Of a stretch of 40,888 nt of DNA, positions 40,701 to 40,888 are shown one piece after another. Origin of the DNA: SSEF01 sp964398485. GTDB taxonomy: Bacteria; Patescibacteriota; Minisyncoccia; Moranbacterales; UBA1568. Below the pieces are notes generated by a model. It made no database searches, was not told where the DNA came from, and was given only the letters and a program-made list of their open reading frames with translations. Numbering within the stretch: the stretch's first letter is position 1; the number at the start of each line of letters is the position of its first letter. The stretch spans positions 1-40,888 of the forward strand of contig CAYNMD010000004.1 in NCBI GenBank assembly GCA_964398485.1. Reading direction: 5' to 3'. A program made the position numbers and the translations under genes.

Positions 40701-40888
40701 ACTGATCAATGGTAAGACGGGTGAAGCCTACGACAACGAGTCAACGGTTGGAGTAATGTACATTATGAAGCTCAACCACCTCGTTGATGACAAGATCCAC
40801 ATGCGTTCCATTGGGCCGTACTCACTCATTACTCAGCAGCCACTTGGTGGTAAAGCTCAGTTTGGTGGACAGCGTTTTGGTGAAATGG
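37735..40888 (+). CDS. rpoB: RNA polymerase beta subunit, 3' end outside window
   Basis: The frame is open from ATG 37735 to the right edge: 1051 codons, no stop. Catalytic subunit of RNA polymerase. Visible family landmarks in order: GTFIINGVERVVVSQLIRSPG (fork region, about 38131-38193), the rifampicin-pocket block SSQLSQFMDQ...HKRRLSAMGPGG (about 38911-39000), RAGFEVRDVH and PIETPEGPNIG (to about 39099), YEDAIILSERV, IFGEKSRDVKD, the catalytic-centre lysines in KLAGRHGNKGVIS (about 40426-40464), and GGKAQFGGQRFGEM at the edge. The protein starts without much lead (MTKGSKGLRVKDT) before FNNRITVSLPDLI. Compared with E. coli it lacks the large insert usually following the first lineage-specific region. 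No ribosome binding site precedes the ATG, only TTTTTTCT. It should be followed by rpoC outside the window. Confidence 0.98.
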   Translation, partial: MTKGSKGLRVKDTIGTSSSLSKRKFFNNRITVSLPDLIEVQTASYKWFWDKGLQELLDEINPIGDFASKELELTLDQYYLDEPKYSTSVAKAKNISYEAPLRAKATLVMKKTGEVKEQEIYLGEVPLMTDRGTFIINGVERVVVSQLIRSPGVFFTMEYQKGKKLFGAKIIPNRGAWLEIETDLDGVISVKIDRKRKLPITTLLKAFGQNDKDIRKAFADIDTGEVKYIETTLMKDGTSDRGDAYREVYKRLRPGDLATEENAKQMIDAMFFNFERYDFGAVGRYRLNQRLEVDRKDSEENRVLNVEDLNLIIREVIRLNNDPEGKADDIDHLGNRRVRAVGELIQNKLRVGLYRMVRNIKDRMSTCDVNTVVPGQLINPRPVAASIKEFFSSSQLSQFMDQVNPLAELEHKRRLSAMGPGGLTRERAGFEVRDVHHSHYGRICPIETPEGPNIGLVGHLASYARVNEYGFLETPYLLVKKEVEATVEALEHRILAEAVAGLKAGEQLTAETAAKVAKEMKGKMVAVKPFVALEIEYLNAIVEDRKIIAHAGITLDDHRNINEAMVEARVKGHPETIEAETIDYVDVSVKQCISIATALIPFLEHDDANRALMGSNMQRQAVSCVVPEAPIIGTGIEDKAARDSGQVVLALEAGEIVEVDANHIVVRAKSPAGAKKEYTDHEYLLQSFEKSNAFTSMNQVPRVKKGEKVEKGDLLADGASTENGELALGQNMLVAFVPWEGFNYEDAIILSERVVQKDRWSSIHIEDFSIDVRDTKLGPEVVTRDIPNIGEDRLKHLDENGIIRIGAEVSSGDILVGKITPKGEGDLTAEERLLRVIFGEKSRDVKDSSLYLPHGEHGKVVDVKIFSREKGDKLPMGVFEQIQVSVAQLRKIQVGDKLAGRHGNKGVISHVAPVEDMPYLPDGTPIDVILNPLGVASRMNIGQILETHLGWAAMRLGYKVASSALDGVSEQDIKTQLKEAGLPEHGKVRLINGKTGEAYDNESTVGVMYIMKLNHLVDDKIHMRSIGPYSLITQQPLGGKAQFGGQRFGEM

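Overview
The window reads as chromosomal DNA of a Patescibacteria (CPR) bacterium, most like the Parcubacteria side. The reasons are a PrgI-type membrane protein next to a VirB4 ATPase and a VirB6-like protein, very large exported proteins with phage-tail-like and LamG-like parts, a short IF-2, a DUF4446 protein, short intergenic gaps and many small anchored proteins of unknown function. TGA is used as a stop (pcrA, the 32569 methyltransferase), which argues against the TGA=Gly lineages (Gracilibacteria, Absconditabacteria). The assignment is by family content only; no 16S gene is present.

Layout. 1-4880: 3' part of a giant surface protein. 4949-10485: exported serine hydrolase, PcrA/UvrD helicase, secreted beta-helix protein and a Xer-type tyrosine recombinase. 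10658-23078: cell-envelope/type IV secretion-like block, all on +: LysM-CHAP peptidoglycan hydrolase, VirB6-like polytopic protein, an unknown protein, PrgI, a separate TraC-like protein, VirB4 ATPase, two small membrane proteins (one a degenerate CPBP relative) and a 984-residue Cys-rich surface protein with dockerin-like calcium motifs. It ends at a terminator at 23107-23136 that can work in both directions.

27563-23138 (minus strand): translation operon DUF4446 - infB - cca - tRNA-Pro(CGG) - small protein - tRNA-Leu(UAG). 27808-28449 (+): anchored protein of unknown function, separated from the next block by a perfect 17-bp bidirectional terminator. 32490-28529 (minus): tRNA-Ser(GGA) followed by two adjacent GH130 proteins that together carry four propeller-like units. 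32569-36010 (+): SAM methyltransferase coupled to an orphan sugar-type solute-binding lipoprotein, two small membrane proteins and an N-acetylmuramoyl-L-alanine amidase. 36112-37390: AT-richer HEXXH metalloprotease plus a small protein resembling the N-domain of TsaB. 37735-40888: first ~1051 codons of rpoB, behind a near-consensus promoter and a leader of about 265 nt.

How it fits together. Much of the window concerns the cell surface: adhesin-like giants, peptidoglycan cutters (CHAP, amidase), a DXD-type serine hydrolase relative and a minimal T4SS-like engine lacking relaxase, coupling protein and VirB8/9/10 in view. That suits a small epibiotic cell that must bind, remodel or take material from other cells, but this is inference.

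A second theme is transcription architecture. Several start codons sit only 7-15 bases after a -10 hexamer (often extended, TGnTACAAT), which predicts mRNAs with almost no 5' leader, whereas rpoB has a long structured leader. No rRNA, CRISPR array or insertion sequence was seen.
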